A stretch of 64,000 nt of DNA from Bacillus halotolerans (GTDB lineage Bacteria; Bacillota; Bacilli; Bacillales; Bacillaceae). A model generated the notes under the pieces. The model made no database searches. It worked only from the letters and a program-made list of their open reading frames with translations, and was not told the origin of the DNA. Position numbers and translations under genes: made by a program. Where the stretch lies: NCBI RefSeq assembly GCF_001517105.1, contig NZ_LPVF01000013.1, positions 124,001-188,000 of the forward strand, read 5' to 3'. Shown piece by piece: positions 1-8,368 of this stretch. Each line of letters begins with the position of its first letter. Position 1 is the first letter of the stretch.

Positions 1-552
1 GAGCTGATGGCCCCCATCCTGCCAAAAAACAGAAGCAGATGCCCCGCTGTCAAGCAAACAGCGATGAAGCTCTTCCGATTCTTCCTTTGTGCAAAGCGGA
101 TCATATTTTCCCGCCCCAATGAAAACAGGAAGCCCTGTCATATCGGGAAGCTCAAGCCCCCGTATCGGCACCATAGGATGATGCAGAATAGCCCCCTTTA
201 AAACATCCGCATAATGAAAAAGCAGGCTCGCCGCGATATTTGCGCCGTTTGAGTAGCCGACTGCAATCACTCGGCTCCGGTCAAACTGATGCGTTTGTGC
301 CGCCTCGTCGATAAAATCTTTCAATTCTTTTGTCCGCTCAACGAGATCCTTTTCATCAAATACACCTTCCCTAAGGCGTTTGAAAAAGCGCGGCATTCCA
401 TTTTCGAGCACTGATCCCCTGACACCCAGCAAATGAGCATCCGGATCTATAAAACGGCCCAATGAAAGGAGATCATGCTCATTTCCTCCGGTTCCATGTA
501 ACAGCAGTAAGACGTTATCAGATGTCCCTTTTTCAAAAATATGCTTCATCAT
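1..552 (-). CDS. mhqD: MhqD carboxylesterase/hydrolase, 3' end cut by window
   Basis: Alpha/beta hydrolase of the phospholipase/carboxylesterase family. The first 184 codons are present and the reading frame is still open at base 1; the family protein is a little over 200 residues. The oxyanion region LLLLHGTGG lies near residue 20, the nucleophile serine sits in GYSNGAN, and AGKYDPLC and GGHQL supply the likely aspartate and histidine, so the whole triad is inside the window. It starts at ATG 552, a few bases after the stop of mhqE and behind AGGAGGGGAC. In B. subtilis MhqD works with MhqE in resistance to quinones and catechol-type electrophiles under the repressor MhqR (known); here the shared operon and operator support the same role (inference). 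Confidence 0.93.
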   Translation of the reverse strand, partial: MMKHIFEKGTSDNVLLLLHGTGGNEHDLLSLGRFIDPDAHLLGVRGSVLENGMPRFFKRLREGVFDEKDLVERTKELKDFIDEAAQTHQFDRSRVIAVGYSNGANIAASLLFHYADVLKGAILHHPMVPIRGLELPDMTGLPVFIGAGKYDPLCTKEESEELHRCLLDSGASASVFWQDGGHQL

Positions 553-560
553 GTCCCCTC

Positions 561-1472
561 CTACAATTCAGGCAAAATATCTGTAATTTGTTTGCGGTGT
601 TGCTCCAGCCATTCAGGCAGCTTTAAGGATGTCCCCAGCTCATCAAACGTTTCATCTGTCATAAAGCCTGGTTCATCTGTGGCAATCTCAAATAGGATGC
701 CGCCTTTTTCCCTGAAATAAATTGATGTGAAATACTCCCTGTCCAGAATTTCTGATGAAGGGAGATGTTTTTCAGCAATCATCGGCTGCCACTTGGCCTG
801 CTCCTCACTCGTTGTCCGAAACGCTATATGATGAACTGTTCCATAACCGCCGACGCCTCTTTTTTCCGGCTGCAAATGAACGTCAATCACGTTTCCGACA
901 GCCGCTGCGGATTTCAGTCTAACGATCTGATCTTCTTCCGCTACTTTGCTGTATCCGAAGCTTTCCGCTAACAATTGAATCGTTGCTTGCGGATCATAGG
1001 AGTACAGCAGCACGCCTCTCATTCCGGTGATGGCTTCATGTTCTGAAATGCCGTCAGGTGTCCACTCGCTTTTTCCGCTTTCGCCGTCTTCCATGATTGC
1101 TAACGGAAGGTCTTCTGTATCATCAAAGATCAGCGCGTGTTCCCCGCATAGCATTTTCTCCTCTGCATTCAGTCCATTATTTTGAAGGCGTTCCTTCCAG
1201 AAAGCCAGAGAGCCTTTAGGGACTGAAAAGTAAATCCGGCCGGCTTGGCCTTTCCCTACCGTCCCCTGCCCGCTTCCTTGAAACGGGAAAAAGGTAATAA
1301 TTGTCCCTGGATCTCCATTTTGATTCCCAAAGTAAAAATGATATGTTCCCGGGTCATCGAAATTCACTGTTTTTTTAACAAGCCGAAGCCCGAGCACTTC
1401 TGTATAAAATCGCAAATTTTCTTGCGGATCTCTGGCAAATGCTGTGACATGATGCAATCCTTCTGTTTTCAT
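561..1472 (-). CDS. mhqE: MhqE ring-cleaving dioxygenase (VOC family)
   Basis: A 303-residue extradiol-type dioxygenase built from two glyoxalase/vicinal-oxygen-chelate modules. The first begins at GLHHVTAFARDPQENLRFYT with a metal-ligand histidine, and the second at about residue 150 with VHHIAFRTTSEEQ and a late glutamate in ILFEIATDEPG. Members bind a divalent metal and cleave aromatic rings; MhqE is linked to hydroquinone and catechol detoxification in B. subtilis (known). It is the first gene of a two-gene operon with mhqD, which follows after about 8 bases. An 18-bp palindrome that fits the MhqR operator lies just upstream of the ribosome site, so induction by thiol-reactive quinones is expected. 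The substrate cannot be told from sequence. Confidence 0.93.
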   Translation of the reverse strand: MKTEGLHHVTAFARDPQENLRFYTEVLGLRLVKKTVNFDDPGTYHFYFGNQNGDPGTIITFFPFQGSGQGTVGKGQAGRIYFSVPKGSLAFWKERLQNNGLNAEEKMLCGEHALIFDDTEDLPLAIMEDGESGKSEWTPDGISEHEAITGMRGVLLYSYDPQATIQLLAESFGYSKVAEEDQIVRLKSAAAVGNVIDVHLQPEKRGVGGYGTVHHIAFRTTSEEQAKWQPMIAEKHLPSSEILDREYFTSIYFREKGGILFEIATDEPGFMTDETFDELGTSLKLPEWLEQHRKQITDILPEL

Positions 1473-1488
1473 CTTTTCACTCCTAAAT

Positions 1489-1506
1489 TATCTTGATTTC
1501 GAGATA
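1489..1506 (-). promoter_or_regulatory. MhqR operator upstream of mhqED
   Basis: TATCTTGATTTCGAGATA is a near-perfect inverted repeat (TATCT/AGATA arms around TTGATTTCG). It matches the published MhqR operator pattern, tATCTcgaAtTCgAGATa, as I remember it. It lies 17 bases upstream of the mhqE start and next to a GATAAT -10-like hexamer, so bound repressor would block transcription. Confidence 0.8.
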
Positions 1507-1595
1507 TTTATTATTTTAACCCTATAATGTGCAGGATGCAAACCATGTGATTTAATTAAATAATTGAAAAAATCATTTTTTTCTAATAATTATCT

Positions 1596-1612
1596 TGTGA
1601 TCTTATCTTACA
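1596..1612 (+). promoter_or_regulatory. TnrA box upstream of the DUF3311-yodF operon
   Basis: TGTGATCTTATCTTACA matches the TnrA/GlnR box TGTNANAWWWTMTNACA at every fixed position but one (C for A at position 7). yodF is on my remembered list of TnrA-activated genes in B. subtilis, so nitrogen-limitation control of this operon is likely. The TAATAT hexamer at 1618-1623 is a candidate -10. Confidence 0.75.
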
Positions 1613-1656
1613 ACTGCTAATATAGTGAGCATTATCATCTTTCAGGAGGAAAGTAA

Positions 1657-1857
1657 ATGGTTAAAAAAGCACTTATTGTTATACTCATCATTTTACCATT
1701 CATTCAGCTTGCACTTTTGCCGTTTGTGAATCGAATCGAACCGATTATTTTCGGCCTTCCTTTTTTCCATTTTTGGCTGCTGCTGTGGATTATTATTACG
1801 CCGGTATGTTCGTTTGGCATTTACCTGGTGCAAAAAAAAGATGGAGGAATTGAATGA
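1657..1857 (+). CDS. Small DUF3311 membrane protein, partner of YodF
   Basis: A 66-residue protein with two hydrophobic helices (about residues 5-25 and 36-58), ending in a short charged tail. It resembles the DUF3311/YhdT-like small proteins that are commonly encoded directly ahead of sodium:solute symporters, and is probably an accessory subunit of the transporter that follows. The start ATG has a good site, AGGAGGAAAGTAA. The stop codon overlaps the yodF start in ATGA at 1854-1857, which implies translational coupling. No enzymatic motif is visible. Control is probably by TnrA through the box 45 bases upstream. Confidence 0.85.
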   Translation: MVKKALIVILIILPFIQLALLPFVNRIEPIIFGLPFFHFWLLLWIIITPVCSFGIYLVQKKDGGIE

Positions 1858-3347
1858 TGCAAGGAAATCTCACTGCACTTATGATTACGGCTATTATCGT
1901 ATTAACTGTTGTCTGTATCGGATTTCTCGCCGGGAGAGACAAATCATCGCGAACCTCGGTGGAAGAATGGTCTGTCGGCGGCAGACGTTTTGGAGGCCTT
2001 CTCGTTTGGTTTTTAGTAGGCGCTGACCTTTACACGGCATATACTTTCTTAGGCCTGACCAGTACGGCTTACACAGGCGGAAGTGTTGCATTTTTTGCTA
2101 TTCCTTACTCTGTATTGGCTTATTTTATCGCCTATTTCTTCCTGCCGAAACTTTGGAAAGTTGCAAAAATTCACAAATTAACAACTCTCGCTGATTATGC
2201 GCGGGAACGTTTTGACAGCAAGCTGTTGGCAAGTCTCGTCGCAATTGTCGGTGTCCTGATGCTTATCCCATATATCTGTCTTCAGCTTAGCGGAATTCAA
2301 GATACGCTTCAGGTGGCGGGCACTGGCTATATCAACGTAAAGTTCGTTGTGATCATCTCATTCATTCTAGTTGCTCTTTACACGTTTTTCAGCGGGATTA
2401 AAGGGCCTACTTTTACAGCCATTATTAAAGATATTTTAGTATGGGTGATTATGCTGTTTATGGTCGTTTCCCTCCCTCTTATTCATTTCAACGGCTGGAC
2501 GCCGATGATTGATACATTGGTGAAGGAAGCGCCGCAAATGCTGACGATACCGACAGAGGGCCCAAAAGGCATCCCTTGGTTTATTACAGCATCTATTGTA
2601 TCCGCCTTGGCACTTTTTATGTGGGCGCATGCCGCTACAGGTGTATTTACGGCGAAAAGTGCCGATGCAGTTAGAAAAAACAGCATGTTTTTGCCGCTTT
2701 ATAACATCGTTTTAATCTTAGTTATTTTCCTTGGTTTTATCGCTTTTCTTGTGCTGCCGGAAGATACAAATCCAAGACTGGCGCTGCTGCATCTGATTCA
2801 GACGTCTTACGGCGGCGTGGCACAAGGTTTTGCATACGCCACTATCGCCCTAGCTTCATTGATCCCCTGTTCGATCATGGCTATCGGGGCATCGAATTTA
2901 TTTGCCAATAACTTATACCGTGACTTGATCCATCCAAATGTGTCACAAAGCAAACTGACCCTTATTACACGTTCCATGGTGTTTGTCGTGATCGGTCTTG
3001 CTCTTCTATTTGGAATGCTGTTCCCGACTGCCTTAGTAACACTTCAGCTTTTAGGCGTTTCCGGTATGGTGCAGATCTTCCCGGCGATTGCCGTCAGCTT
3101 ATTCTGGAAGAACCAAACGAGAGAGGCAACAGTGATCGGATTATTAGCCGGCCTTGCGGTTACGTTTACTGTGTATATCACTCAATCTGCACACGGCATT
3201 TATGAAGGTTTCTGGGGATTGTCCGCCAATATCATCGCTGTAATCATTCTCAATCCGCTGTTTGTAAAAAGAGCAGGTTCAAATCCAGTCAAAGAAGGTT
3301 TATTTGGTAAAAAAACTGAACCGAATCCGAATCAGAAGGGTGCTTAA
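1854..3347 (+). CDS. yodF: YodF sodium:solute symporter
   Basis: A 497-residue integral membrane protein of the SSSF family (PutP/PanF-like) with about 13 hydrophobic segments. Family features seen are the early GRDKSSRTSVEEWSVGGRRF stretch followed by the GGLLVWFLVGADLYTAYTFLG helix, and the LTTLADYARERFDSK motif after TM3. It should import a small organic solute together with sodium; proline and pantothenate are substrates of relatives, but the solute cannot be deduced here. It is coupled by a four-base overlap to the DUF3311 gene and shares its TnrA box, which points to a nitrogen-related substrate (inference). A strong bidirectional terminator follows immediately. Confidence 0.9.
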   Translation: MMQGNLTALMITAIIVLTVVCIGFLAGRDKSSRTSVEEWSVGGRRFGGLLVWFLVGADLYTAYTFLGLTSTAYTGGSVAFFAIPYSVLAYFIAYFFLPKLWKVAKIHKLTTLADYARERFDSKLLASLVAIVGVLMLIPYICLQLSGIQDTLQVAGTGYINVKFVVIISFILVALYTFFSGIKGPTFTAIIKDILVWVIMLFMVVSLPLIHFNGWTPMIDTLVKEAPQMLTIPTEGPKGIPWFITASIVSALALFMWAHAATGVFTAKSADAVRKNSMFLPLYNIVLILVIFLGFIAFLVLPEDTNPRLALLHLIQTSYGGVAQGFAYATIALASLIPCSIMAIGASNLFANNLYRDLIHPNVSQSKLTLITRSMVFVVIGLALLFGMLFPTALVTLQLLGVSGMVQIFPAIAVSLFWKNQTREATVIGLLAGLAVTFTVYITQSAHGIYEGFWGLSANIIAVIILNPLFVKRAGSNPVKEGLFGKKTEPNPNQKGA

Positions 3348-3384
3348 AAAAAGCCATACGCGGTAGCCGCGTATGGCTTTTTTA
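3347..3384. terminator. Bidirectional terminator between yodF and ctpA
   Basis: A 13-bp perfect stem, AAGCCATACGCGG paired with CCGCGTATGGCTT around a TAG loop, has A and T runs on the two sides, so it can stop both convergent transcripts. Confidence 0.93.
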
Positions 3385-4782
3385 CATTTCTTTTTTCAGC
3401 GTTTCAATTGCTTTTTTCATTTGCGTATCATTATTTGACAGCTTTTGTTGTAGTTCTGTCATTAGTTTTGTTGTAGTATCGCCAGTCAGCACGCCTGTTT
3501 GTTTCAGATTCTCTTTTTTCTGGAACTGTTTGACGACTGATACAAAATCTTGATCATACGTACTGTTTAGCTTCACCTGATAGCCAAGTGCTTTCAGCAT
3601 TTGCTGAGCGACTTTGACTTCAGTGCCTGTATTGCCTGATTTGTACGTTTTATCAGCGTCCAAATATGGGAGCTTCGCGTAATCAGGAAGCTCTGCTTTC
3701 ACTTGCGGCTTGATGCCTTTTTTATGAATCCATTCACCGTCAGCAGTCAGCCATTTGGCCATTGTCAGTTTGACTGTTGAGCCATCCTCATACTCTTTTG
3801 CAGTTTGCACTGTGCCTTTTCCGAATGTGGTTTCTCCAATTAACGGAATGCCTGACGATTCATGAAGGGCAGCGGCCATGATTTCTGCAGCGCTCGCTGT
3901 TCCGTCATTTACTAAAACGACAGTCGGCTTGGTGACTTTTCGTTCTTTTTCCGCTTTCATGACTTCTTTTGAGCCGTTTTTGTACTCAACCTGCATAATA
4001 TTTTTACCTTTATCAATAAACAGATTGCTCATTGTAATTGCCTGGTCCATTAAGCCGCCCGGATTGCCCCTCAAGTCTAAAATATAGCCTTTGGCACCTT
4101 TTTTCTCTAAACTGTCGATCGCACTTGTCAGCTCTTTAGCAGTTGTTTCAGAGAAAGAAGTGATTTGAATCTCACCGATATTGTTGTCTTTCATCTCAGA
4201 ATAGACGGTCTCAACAGGAATCGTATCGCGCTTAATGGAAAGATCAATCTCTCCCACACCCGCTCTGTTCAGCTCAAGCTTCACTTTTGTGCCCTTTTTG
4301 CCGCGGATTAAAGCAACGGCTTCATTTACATTCATGCCTTTTACGCTTTTACCGTTTACTTTCAGGATTTGATCCTTCGGTTTGATTCCGGCTTTTTCAG
4401 CAGGTGAACCTTTGATTGGCGCAACAATAAGGATTTCACCGTCTTTTTCCTCTACTTGCGCTCCTATTCCTTCAAAGGATGCAGAAATGCTTTCTTCGAA
4501 TGATTTTCCTTCCTCTTGATCCATATAGGTAGAGTAAGGATCGTCCAGAGACTCAATCATTCCTTTAATTGCTCCGTCTACTAATTTGTCATCATTTGTT
4601 TCCTTGTAATAATCACTTTTGATTTGCTCATACGCTTTATTTAATTTATCGAACTTACTATCTCCTGCGCTTGTTGATTTCTGGCCCAGAATGCTTGAAT
4701 TGCCCGTAATAAATAAAGTCAGCGCTGAAGCGACAACCGCAGTGATCAGCACAACAAAAAACAGTTTCAATTGCCGTTTCAA
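3382..4782 (-). CDS. ctpA: CtpA carboxy-terminal processing protease
   Basis: A 466-residue S41 protease anchored by an N-terminal transmembrane segment (about residues 7-27). A PDZ domain covers roughly residues 100-185 (GIGAQVEEKDGEILIVAP, then GIKPKDQILKVNG). The protease core follows with the nucleophile Ser297 in NDGTASAAE and the general base Lys322 in FGKGTVQ. A peptidoglycan-binding-type domain (about residues 385-450) closes the protein. It acts outside the membrane on C-termini of secreted or membrane proteins; its paralogue CtpB cuts SpoIVFA in sporulation, while the target of CtpA is not clear. It is monocistronic, ending in the hairpin shared with yodF. Confidence 0.95.
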   Translation of the reverse strand: MKRQLKLFFVVLITAVVASALTLFITGNSSILGQKSTSAGDSKFDKLNKAYEQIKSDYYKETNDDKLVDGAIKGMIESLDDPYSTYMDQEEGKSFEESISASFEGIGAQVEEKDGEILIVAPIKGSPAEKAGIKPKDQILKVNGKSVKGMNVNEAVALIRGKKGTKVKLELNRAGVGEIDLSIKRDTIPVETVYSEMKDNNIGEIQITSFSETTAKELTSAIDSLEKKGAKGYILDLRGNPGGLMDQAITMSNLFIDKGKNIMQVEYKNGSKEVMKAEKERKVTKPTVVLVNDGTASAAEIMAAALHESSGIPLIGETTFGKGTVQTAKEYEDGSTVKLTMAKWLTADGEWIHKKGIKPQVKAELPDYAKLPYLDADKTYKSGNTGTEVKVAQQMLKALGYQVKLNSTYDQDFVSVVKQFQKKENLKQTGVLTGDTTTKLMTELQQKLSNNDTQMKKAIETLKKEM

Positions 4783-4933
4783 TTAAACACCACCTTTTCT
4801 TCTTACATTATTATCATGGACGATTTCCTATTCGTCAACTCGGAGCAGAAAATATAGAGATCCGCCCTTCTTTATCGTTTCATAAACCTATGTCTTTTCA
4901 CGACATATAATAACGAAAAAGGAGGATACCATT

Positions 4934-5635
4934 TTGAGCCGATATTTAGAAATGCTGTCCTTATTCGGTGTTTCAGGTGCACATCCAGGCGGGCTTGCTT
5001 TTTCAAAAGCCGTATTGCAAAAAGCGGCACCTCCGCCTGATCAGCCGATTCTTGATGCCGGATGCGGGACGGGGCAAACTGCGGCTTATTTAGGACATTT
5101 GCTTTATCCTGTCACAGTCGTTGATAAAGACCCTGTCATGCTTGAGAAGGCGAAAAAAAGATTTGCAAATGAAGGGCTGGCCATCCCTGCATATCTTGGA
5201 GAGCTGGAACATCTTCCGTTTTCTTCGGCGTCCTTTTCCTGCGTCCTGTCCGAATCCGTCCTCAGTTTTTCCCATCTGACATCCTCCCTTCAAGAAATTA
5301 ATAGAGTATTGAAGCCGGGCGGAATGCTGATCGGTATTGAAGCGGCGCTTAAAAAGCCGATGCCTCCGCGCGAAAAGAAGCAAATGATGGACTTTTACGG
5401 TTTTACAAAGCTTTATAACGAATCGGAGTGGATGGAATCGATTCATTCCCATGGATTTCAGAAAACAGAAACGATCACCCTTTTGCCGGAAGATATGGAA
5501 TTTGAACCGACGACAGAAATGGATGTATCGCAAGCAATCGCTCCTATCTACTATGAAACGCTTCAGTCCCATTATGACCTCATGCAGGCATACAGCGAGT
5601 ATATGGGTCATTGTATCTTTATCGCATACAAGTAA
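4934..5635 (+). CDS. yodH: YodH SAM-dependent methyltransferase
   Basis: A 233-residue class I methyltransferase. The SAM-binding motif I, ILDAGCGTGQ, is at residues 39-48, with motif II-like VTVVDKDPVMLEKAK after it and the post-I segment LPFSSASFSCVLSESVLSF near residue 100. The pattern is that of UbiE/Methyltransf_11 enzymes that act on small molecules; the acceptor is unknown. The start is TTG at 4934, behind AAAAAGGAGG with a nine-base gap. It stands alone between ctpA (divergent) and yodI; no terminator is evident before yodI, whose own sigma-K promoter follows. Confidence 0.88.
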   Translation: MSRYLEMLSLFGVSGAHPGGLAFSKAVLQKAAPPPDQPILDAGCGTGQTAAYLGHLLYPVTVVDKDPVMLEKAKKRFANEGLAIPAYLGELEHLPFSSASFSCVLSESVLSFSHLTSSLQEINRVLKPGGMLIGIEAALKKPMPPREKKQMMDFYGFTKLYNESEWMESIHSHGFQKTETITLLPEDMEFEPTTEMDVSQAIAPIYYETLQSHYDLMQAYSEYMGHCIFIAYK

Positions 5636-5664
5636 AACGGCGCTTCACCCCCTCTTTTCGTCCA

Positions 5665-5692
5665 ACCTTTTTTGTTTATCTATCATAAGCTG
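5665..5692 (+). promoter_or_regulatory. Sigma-K-type promoter for yodI
   Basis: ACC at 5665-5667 is separated by 16 bases from CATAAGCTG at 5684-5692. This fits the sigma-K pattern AC(A/C)-N16/17-CATANNNTA with one mismatch at the last base. The predicted start is near 5697, about 25 bases ahead of the yodI start codon. Confidence 0.6.
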
Positions 5693-5721
5693 GTAGAAAG
5701 ACGGATTAGGAGGGAATTATA

Positions 5722-5982
5722 TTGGAAAAATACTATCATATCTGCCGCCAGCACCAAGGAAAAGTTGCTAGAATTACAGAAAGAAACGGCAGAGTCCACG
5801 TGGGCAGAATTACACGGGTAACCAACAGCAAGGTCTTTATTGCTCCAGTTACTTCAGGGGGCCCAAGAGGCGGATTTGGCTATGGATATTGGGGCGGCTA
5901 CGGATTTGGCTATGGAGCCGCATACGGTATTGGCCTTGGGCTGATTACTGGTGTGGCGCTCGCCGGTTTATTCTTTTTTTAA
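5722..5982 (+). CDS. yodI: YodI, Gly/Tyr-rich probable spore protein
   Basis: An 86-residue protein in three parts: a basic N-terminal half (residues 1-50) with two RITRV/RITER-like segments, a Gly-Tyr-Phe-rich stretch (about residues 50-73, with GYG and GFGYG repeats), and a hydrophobic C-terminus that could insert in a membrane or self-assemble. Such Gly/Tyr tracts are common in spore coat and crust proteins. TTG at 5722 is the start, seven bases after AGGAGGG. The sigma-K-like promoter supports expression in the late mother cell. Function is unknown; coat association is an inference from composition and promoter. Confidence 0.82.
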   Translation: MEKYYHICRQHQGKVARITERNGRVHVGRITRVTNSKVFIAPVTSGGPRGGFGYGYWGGYGFGYGAAYGIGLGLITGVALAGLFFF

Positions 5983-5985
5983 TGG

Positions 5986-6020
5986 AAAAACCCGCTTAAC
6001 CAATGGTAAGCGGGTTTTTA
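5986..6020. terminator. Bidirectional terminator between yodI and yodJ
   Basis: A 13-bp stem, AAAAACCCGCTTA with TAAGCGGGTTTTT and an 8-base loop, lies between the two convergent genes. Confidence 0.93.
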
Positions 6021-6022
6021 TT

Positions 6023-6843
6023 TTATATCTTCTTCACTTTTTCAAAGTATTCTTCTAATGTTAAGTCATTCTCATGAATAACCTTTGCAGCCTTTTTGCC
6101 TACATAACGCAAATGCCATGGTTCGTATTCGTACTTCGTGATGTCTTCTTTGTTTTTAGGGTAGCGAATGATAAAACCGTATTTATATGCATTGTTCTGC
6201 ACCCATTTTCCGTCTTCGGTGCTGCCGAACGCCTCATTTAGCTCAAAACCGTTGCTTCGGCTGGAAATATCCATTGCCAGACCTGTTTGATGTTCACTTT
6301 CACCAGGATATGCGACAGCTTCTCTTGCTTTCTTTTCCCCTTTTAAGCTTACTTCATTTTTAAAGATAACCTGCTGTCTGTCATACGAGCGGTATCCTGA
6401 CACGGCTGCCAGCTCATAGCCATCCTTTTTCGCAGCGTCAAACATCGTTTTTAATGCGTCTGCTGCTTCTTTTCTGATGTATCGCTTTTGTATTTTCTCT
6501 TCAAAAGAAAACTCGACATCAGGGATAACTAGATCGCTAGGTTCATAGTCTCCTGGCAGTGCGTATTGCTTATTGACAAGGGCGAGGATATTTTTTGGAT
6601 TTTGAATGGTTTCCAGGCCGTCCACTTTTTTAATGTTATTGAAAAACTTACTTTCCAATAAGAACTCACTGTCCTGCGTATTTGTTTTTTGCTGTCAGCT
6701 GTTTTTTCTTCTGTCTGTTTTGATTCTGCAGTGGTTTTCGTATCCTTTTGAGCATCTCCATTTGACATGCTGCAGCCGGCTCCGACAATTGCCGTCACAC
6801 TCAGAGCGGCAGCCAGCGAGAACCATTTACCGGACTTTTTCAT
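6023..6843 (-). pseudogene. yodJ: YodJ D-alanyl-D-alanine carboxypeptidase, broken by a one-base frameshift
   Basis: The N-terminal part reads as a lipoprotein (MKKSGKWFSLAAALSVTAIV followed by lipobox GAGC) and runs in frame to about 6690. The rest, in another frame, is a complete VanY/LAS-family carboxypeptidase: SGYRSYDRQQVIF, then the zinc site PGESEHQTGLAMDIS and EPWHLRYVG. The break lies in an A6 run on the minus strand (6685-6690). One extra A restores a 273-residue protein, the length I recall for YodJ of B. subtilis 168. The downstream piece has its own ATG (6658) but would lack a signal and so would be cytoplasmic. The cause may be a real mutation or a sequencing error. In intact form the enzyme trims D-Ala from peptidoglycan stem peptides outside the cell. 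It lies downstream of deoD. Confidence 0.85.
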
Positions 6844-6884
6844 AATCACATTACCTTCCTTTTATCAATCGTTTCCGTATCCAT

Positions 6885-6922
6885 AAAGAAGAGGCTGCCG
6901 GCACCCAGCACGCCTCCTCATT
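6885..6922 (-). terminator. Possible terminator or attenuator between deoD and yodJ
   Basis: On the minus strand GAGGAGGC and GCAGCCTC can pair imperfectly around GTGCTGGGTGCCG and are followed by TTCTTT. The stem is imperfect and the T-run short, so partial read-through into yodJ is likely. Confidence 0.4.
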
Positions 6923-6926
6923 TATT

Positions 6927-7628
6927 TTATTTTGATACAGAATGTAAAGCCACTTCTATCATATCATGAAAAGTGGTTTGACGCTCTTCTGCTGTTGTTT
7001 CTTCTCCTGTTAATACGTGATCGCTCACGGTCAGGATGGACAGCGCTTTTCTACCGTGCTTCGCTGCCAATGTATACAAAGCAGTTGTTTCCATCTCTAC
7101 CCCGAGCACACCGTATCGGGCAAGCTTTTCAATTTGAGAATCTTCATTGTAGAACTGGTCAGCAGTAAATACACTGCCTACTGTCACCGGTACGCCTTTA
7201 TCCATGGCGGCGTCATAGGCATTTTTCAAAAGCTCGAAATCTGCGTTAGGCGCGAAATCGATACTTCCAAAAGCGACTCTGTTCATTTGTGAATCAGTAG
7301 AAGAAGTCATGGCCAAAATGACGTCGCGCACTTTGACATCTTTACGGATAGCGCCGCAAGAGCCTACTCTTATTAAATTTTGCACATCATAGCTTTGAAT
7401 TAATTCATTGACGTAAATTGAAATGGACGGAACACCCATGCCCGTGCCCTGCACAGAGATTTTTTTGCCCTTATATGTACCTGTAAATCCATACATGCCT
7501 CTGACTTCATTATAGCATTTCACATTTTCAAGATACGTTTCAGCGATAAATTTTGCTCTTAAAGGATCCCCCGGCAATAGTACCGTATCCGCAATTTGTC
7601 CTTTTTCCGCACCGATATGTACACTCAT
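6927..7628 (-). CDS. deoD: DeoD purine nucleoside phosphorylase
   Basis: A 233-residue hexameric-type (family 1) purine nucleoside phosphorylase. The phosphate-binding motif [13 protein letters not shown] is at residues 18-30, the family core RVGSCGAIR near residue 87, and the purine/ribose-site segment [17 protein letters not shown] near residue 178. The catalytic aspartate is in [11 protein letters not shown]. It converts inosine, adenosine and guanosine nucleosides with phosphate to free base and ribose-1-phosphate in the cytoplasm (purine salvage). It precedes yodJ on the same strand with a 77-base gap, and its start ATG has an AGGAGG-type site. The product feeds the same salvage pathway as xpt farther along the window. 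Confidence 0.96.
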   Translation of the reverse strand: MSVHIGAEKGQIADTVLLPGDPLRAKFIAETYLENVKCYNEVRGMYGFTGTYKGKKISVQGTGMGVPSISIYVNELIQSYDVQNLIRVGSCGAIRKDVKVRDVILAMTSSTDSQMNRVAFGSIDFAPNADFELLKNAYDAAMDKGVPVTVGSVFTADQFYNEDSQIEKLARYGVLGVEMETTALYTLAAKHGRKALSILTVSDHVLTGEETTAEERQTTFHDMIEVALHSVSK

Positions 7629-7830
7629 CTCATATCCTCCTATAAACCAAAATTAACGATCAGTCCGTTCATTTTACAACGGATGTCATGATGAGACAAA
7701 CTTCAGCATTGATTATAAAGGAATGTTCCGAAAAAAGAAAATGATCCGGGGTATTTTAGGCGCCATTAGAGAAAATCGGGATAATTGAGCCGCTTATATG
7801 AGAACCTAACGGCAAAAGGAGGGATGAAAC

Positions 7831-7956
7831 ATGGGTAAAAAACAGCGTAACCGAATAACCGGACAAAAAAAGAACAACCACATACCTGCTAAAGACGTTA
7901 TCGCGGCTGAAGAGGCGCACGAAAAAGAGCATTCCGCGGCCAAACGAAAACCTTAA
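7831..7956 (+). CDS. Small basic protein of 41 aa, function unknown
   Basis: ATG 7831 opens a 41-codon frame behind AAAGGAGGGATGAAAC. The product begins MGKKQRNRITGQKKNNHIPA, continues with an Ala/Glu/Lys helix and ends KRKP. It is highly charged and basic and has no hydrophobic segment or cysteine. The composition recalls small acid-soluble or DUF3941-type Bacillus proteins, but I do not recognise a function. The excellent ribosome-binding site, the Bacillus-like composition and the terminator directly after the stop argue that it is expressed. It is convergent with yodL, with which it shares that terminator. Confidence 0.72.
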   Translation: MGKKQRNRITGQKKNNHIPAKDVIAAEEAHEKEHSAAKRKP

Positions 7957-7957
7957 A

Positions 7958-7993
7958 AAAACAGAAAACTGCGGATATCCGCAGTTTTCTTTC
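7958..7993. terminator. Bidirectional terminator between the 41-aa gene and yodL
   Basis: GAAAACTGCGGA/TCCGCAGTTTTC form a perfect 12-bp inverted repeat (7964-7989) flanked by A and T runs. Confidence 0.92.
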
Positions 7994-7994
7994 G

Positions 7995-8309
7995 TTATGT
8001 TGTTTGCACAATCAGACGATTGATTTTCCTCCATCCGGCAGGAAGCAGTTTATAATATGTTTTCCCTTTTCTGCCTTCATCAATCAAAATCACATCCCCT
8101 GTGGCCATAAATCTCGCATCATAATCACTTGGAACAGTATCGAATACATTAAACAAAGAGAACGCTCTTTTTAGCACGTCTTGATGATTGCTCCCGTTCA
8201 GTTCAGTTCGATAGACGGCTCTGTAGCCTTTTTTTTCACCAAACCGGGGTGTTTGAAATATTGTCACATCGTAAAAACAAGACTTCTTTTTAAACACGGA
8301 TAACATCAT
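7995..8309 (-). CDS. yodL: YodL, sporulation-linked cell-shape inhibitor
   Basis: A 104-residue soluble protein beginning MMLSVFKKKSCFYDVTIF, with no membrane segment. In B. subtilis YodL is a small Spo0A-controlled protein whose forced expression makes cells lose width control through MreB/Mbl-type cytoskeleton targets (known from the literature). The conserved stretch here, LNGSNHQDVLKRAFSLFNVF followed by PSDYDARFMATGD and GWRKINRLIVQTT, matches that protein. ATG 8309 is chosen because it lies six bases after GGAGGG. It precedes a strong terminator and appears monocistronic. Confidence 0.88.
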   Translation of the reverse strand: MMLSVFKKKSCFYDVTIFQTPRFGEKKGYRAVYRTELNGSNHQDVLKRAFSLFNVFDTVPSDYDARFMATGDVILIDEGRKGKTYYKLLPAGWRKINRLIVQTT

Positions 8310-8368
8310 CAAGATCCCTCCCTTTTATTTCTATAACATATTGGCGTTTCGTCCTCTTTTTCCTCTCT

